Shown piece by piece: positions 63,919 through 64,000 of a stretch of 64,000 nt of DNA. The position numbers and the translations under genes were made by a program. This DNA comes from Firmicutes bacterium ADurb.Bin193 (GTDB lineage: Bacteria > Bacillota > Clostridia > Monoglobales > Firm-18). The DNA lies in contig MWCQ01000002.1 of NCBI GenBank assembly GCA_002070105.1, positions 1 to 64,000 of the forward strand, given 5' to 3'. A model generated the notes under the pieces. The model was not told the origin of the DNA and did not search any database. It saw nothing but the letters and a program-made list of their open reading frames with translations. Position 1 is the stretch's first letter; each line of letters begins with the position of its first letter.

Positions 63919-64000
63919 TTATAAATGCTCTGATACGGTAGTATCCATCCGTATGGGCGGCTTACCTTCTCTTCCCTGCTTATAGATAGGCCCGTATACT
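63919..64000 (-). CDS. 3' end of a gene running off the right edge (partial)
   Basis: An open frame on the minus strand enters from the right edge (phase from base 63999) and ends with TAA at 63919-63921, giving 26 residues with GREGKPPIRMDTTVSEHL. It ends 38 bases before the SDR start, so is probably the preceding gene of the same operon. Too short to assign. Confidence 0.45.
   Translation of the reverse strand, partial: VYGPIYKQGREGKPPIRMDTTVSEHL

Overview
The window reads as a chromosome segment of an anaerobic, endospore-forming Bacillota, most likely class Clostridia. The evidence is sporulation and spore genes (YunB, a SpoIID/LytB protein, a LysM-GH18 spore-type hydrolase), a SCIFF ranthipeptide locus, a Gram-positive type IV pilus operon, S-layer homology and copper-amine-oxidase-like stalk domains, an oxygen-defence rubredoxin/flavodiiron pair, and a CIRCE-controlled hrcA-grpE-dnaK-dnaJ operon. 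Shine-Dalgarno sites are strong and AG-rich, and many genes appear to start with TTG or GTG. I saw no rRNA, tRNA, CRISPR array, insertion sequence or prophage.

Layout. 1-3.0 kb: the tail of an unknown + strand gene, ligA and yunB. 3.1-18.8 kb: a long minus-strand type IV pilus operon running pilB-pilT-pilC-pilA-pilD-minor pilin-pilM-pilN-pilO-minor pilin, then two very large proteins, from a near-consensus promoter at 18.8 kb to a strong terminator at 3.1 kb. 19.2-21.4 kb: a lone adenine-N6 methyltransferase carrying two N-terminal helix-turn-helix domains behind its own promoter. 21.4-23.9 kb: yajC, a TIGR04086-type membrane protein, the 46-residue SCIFF peptide (scfA) and its radical SAM maturase (scfB). 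24.0-27.5 kb: asd-dapA-dapB plus a stand-alone ACT-domain protein (aspartate/lysine branch). 27.5-31.0 kb (+): SpoIID/LytB protein, queA, tgt. 31.0-34.4 kb: rubredoxin and flavodiiron protein (-), then a PduO-type cobalamin adenosyltransferase and a LysM-GH18 protein (+). 34.6-41.9 kb: an EF-G paralogue and the heat-shock operon. 42.0-49.0 kb: glmU-prs-pth, an OGG-type glycosylase, a DUF6062-like protein, and an unknown exported protein-lemA-TPM operon. 49.2-53.0 kb: cbiM, a GH3 enzyme, and an Xre-regulated membrane-protein module.

53.3-64.0 kb is the accessory region. It is a minus-strand cluster with an SDR oxidoreductase, an FAD/fumarate-reductase-like flavoprotein, a secreted SLH protein with a DUF6250/lectin-like C-terminus, a Gfo/Idh/MocA oxidoreductase, a 1110-residue secreted Asp-box protein with a stalk domain and a discoidin-type CBM, and, after a terminator, a secreted sulfatase with a nearly identical stalk domain. 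My inference is a cell-surface system acting on a sulfated or otherwise decorated glycan, coupled to intracellular redox steps. The substrate is not visible in the sequence.

The least-described items are the two giant repeat-rich proteins ending the pilus operon, the double-HTH methyltransferase with palindromes at its promoter, RNA hairpins in the SCIFF operon (one overlapping a Shine-Dalgarno), and the sulfatase/Asp-box/SLH locus with its recently duplicated stalk domain and a vestigial third copy. Both window edges cut genes (1-70 on +, 63919-64000 on -).
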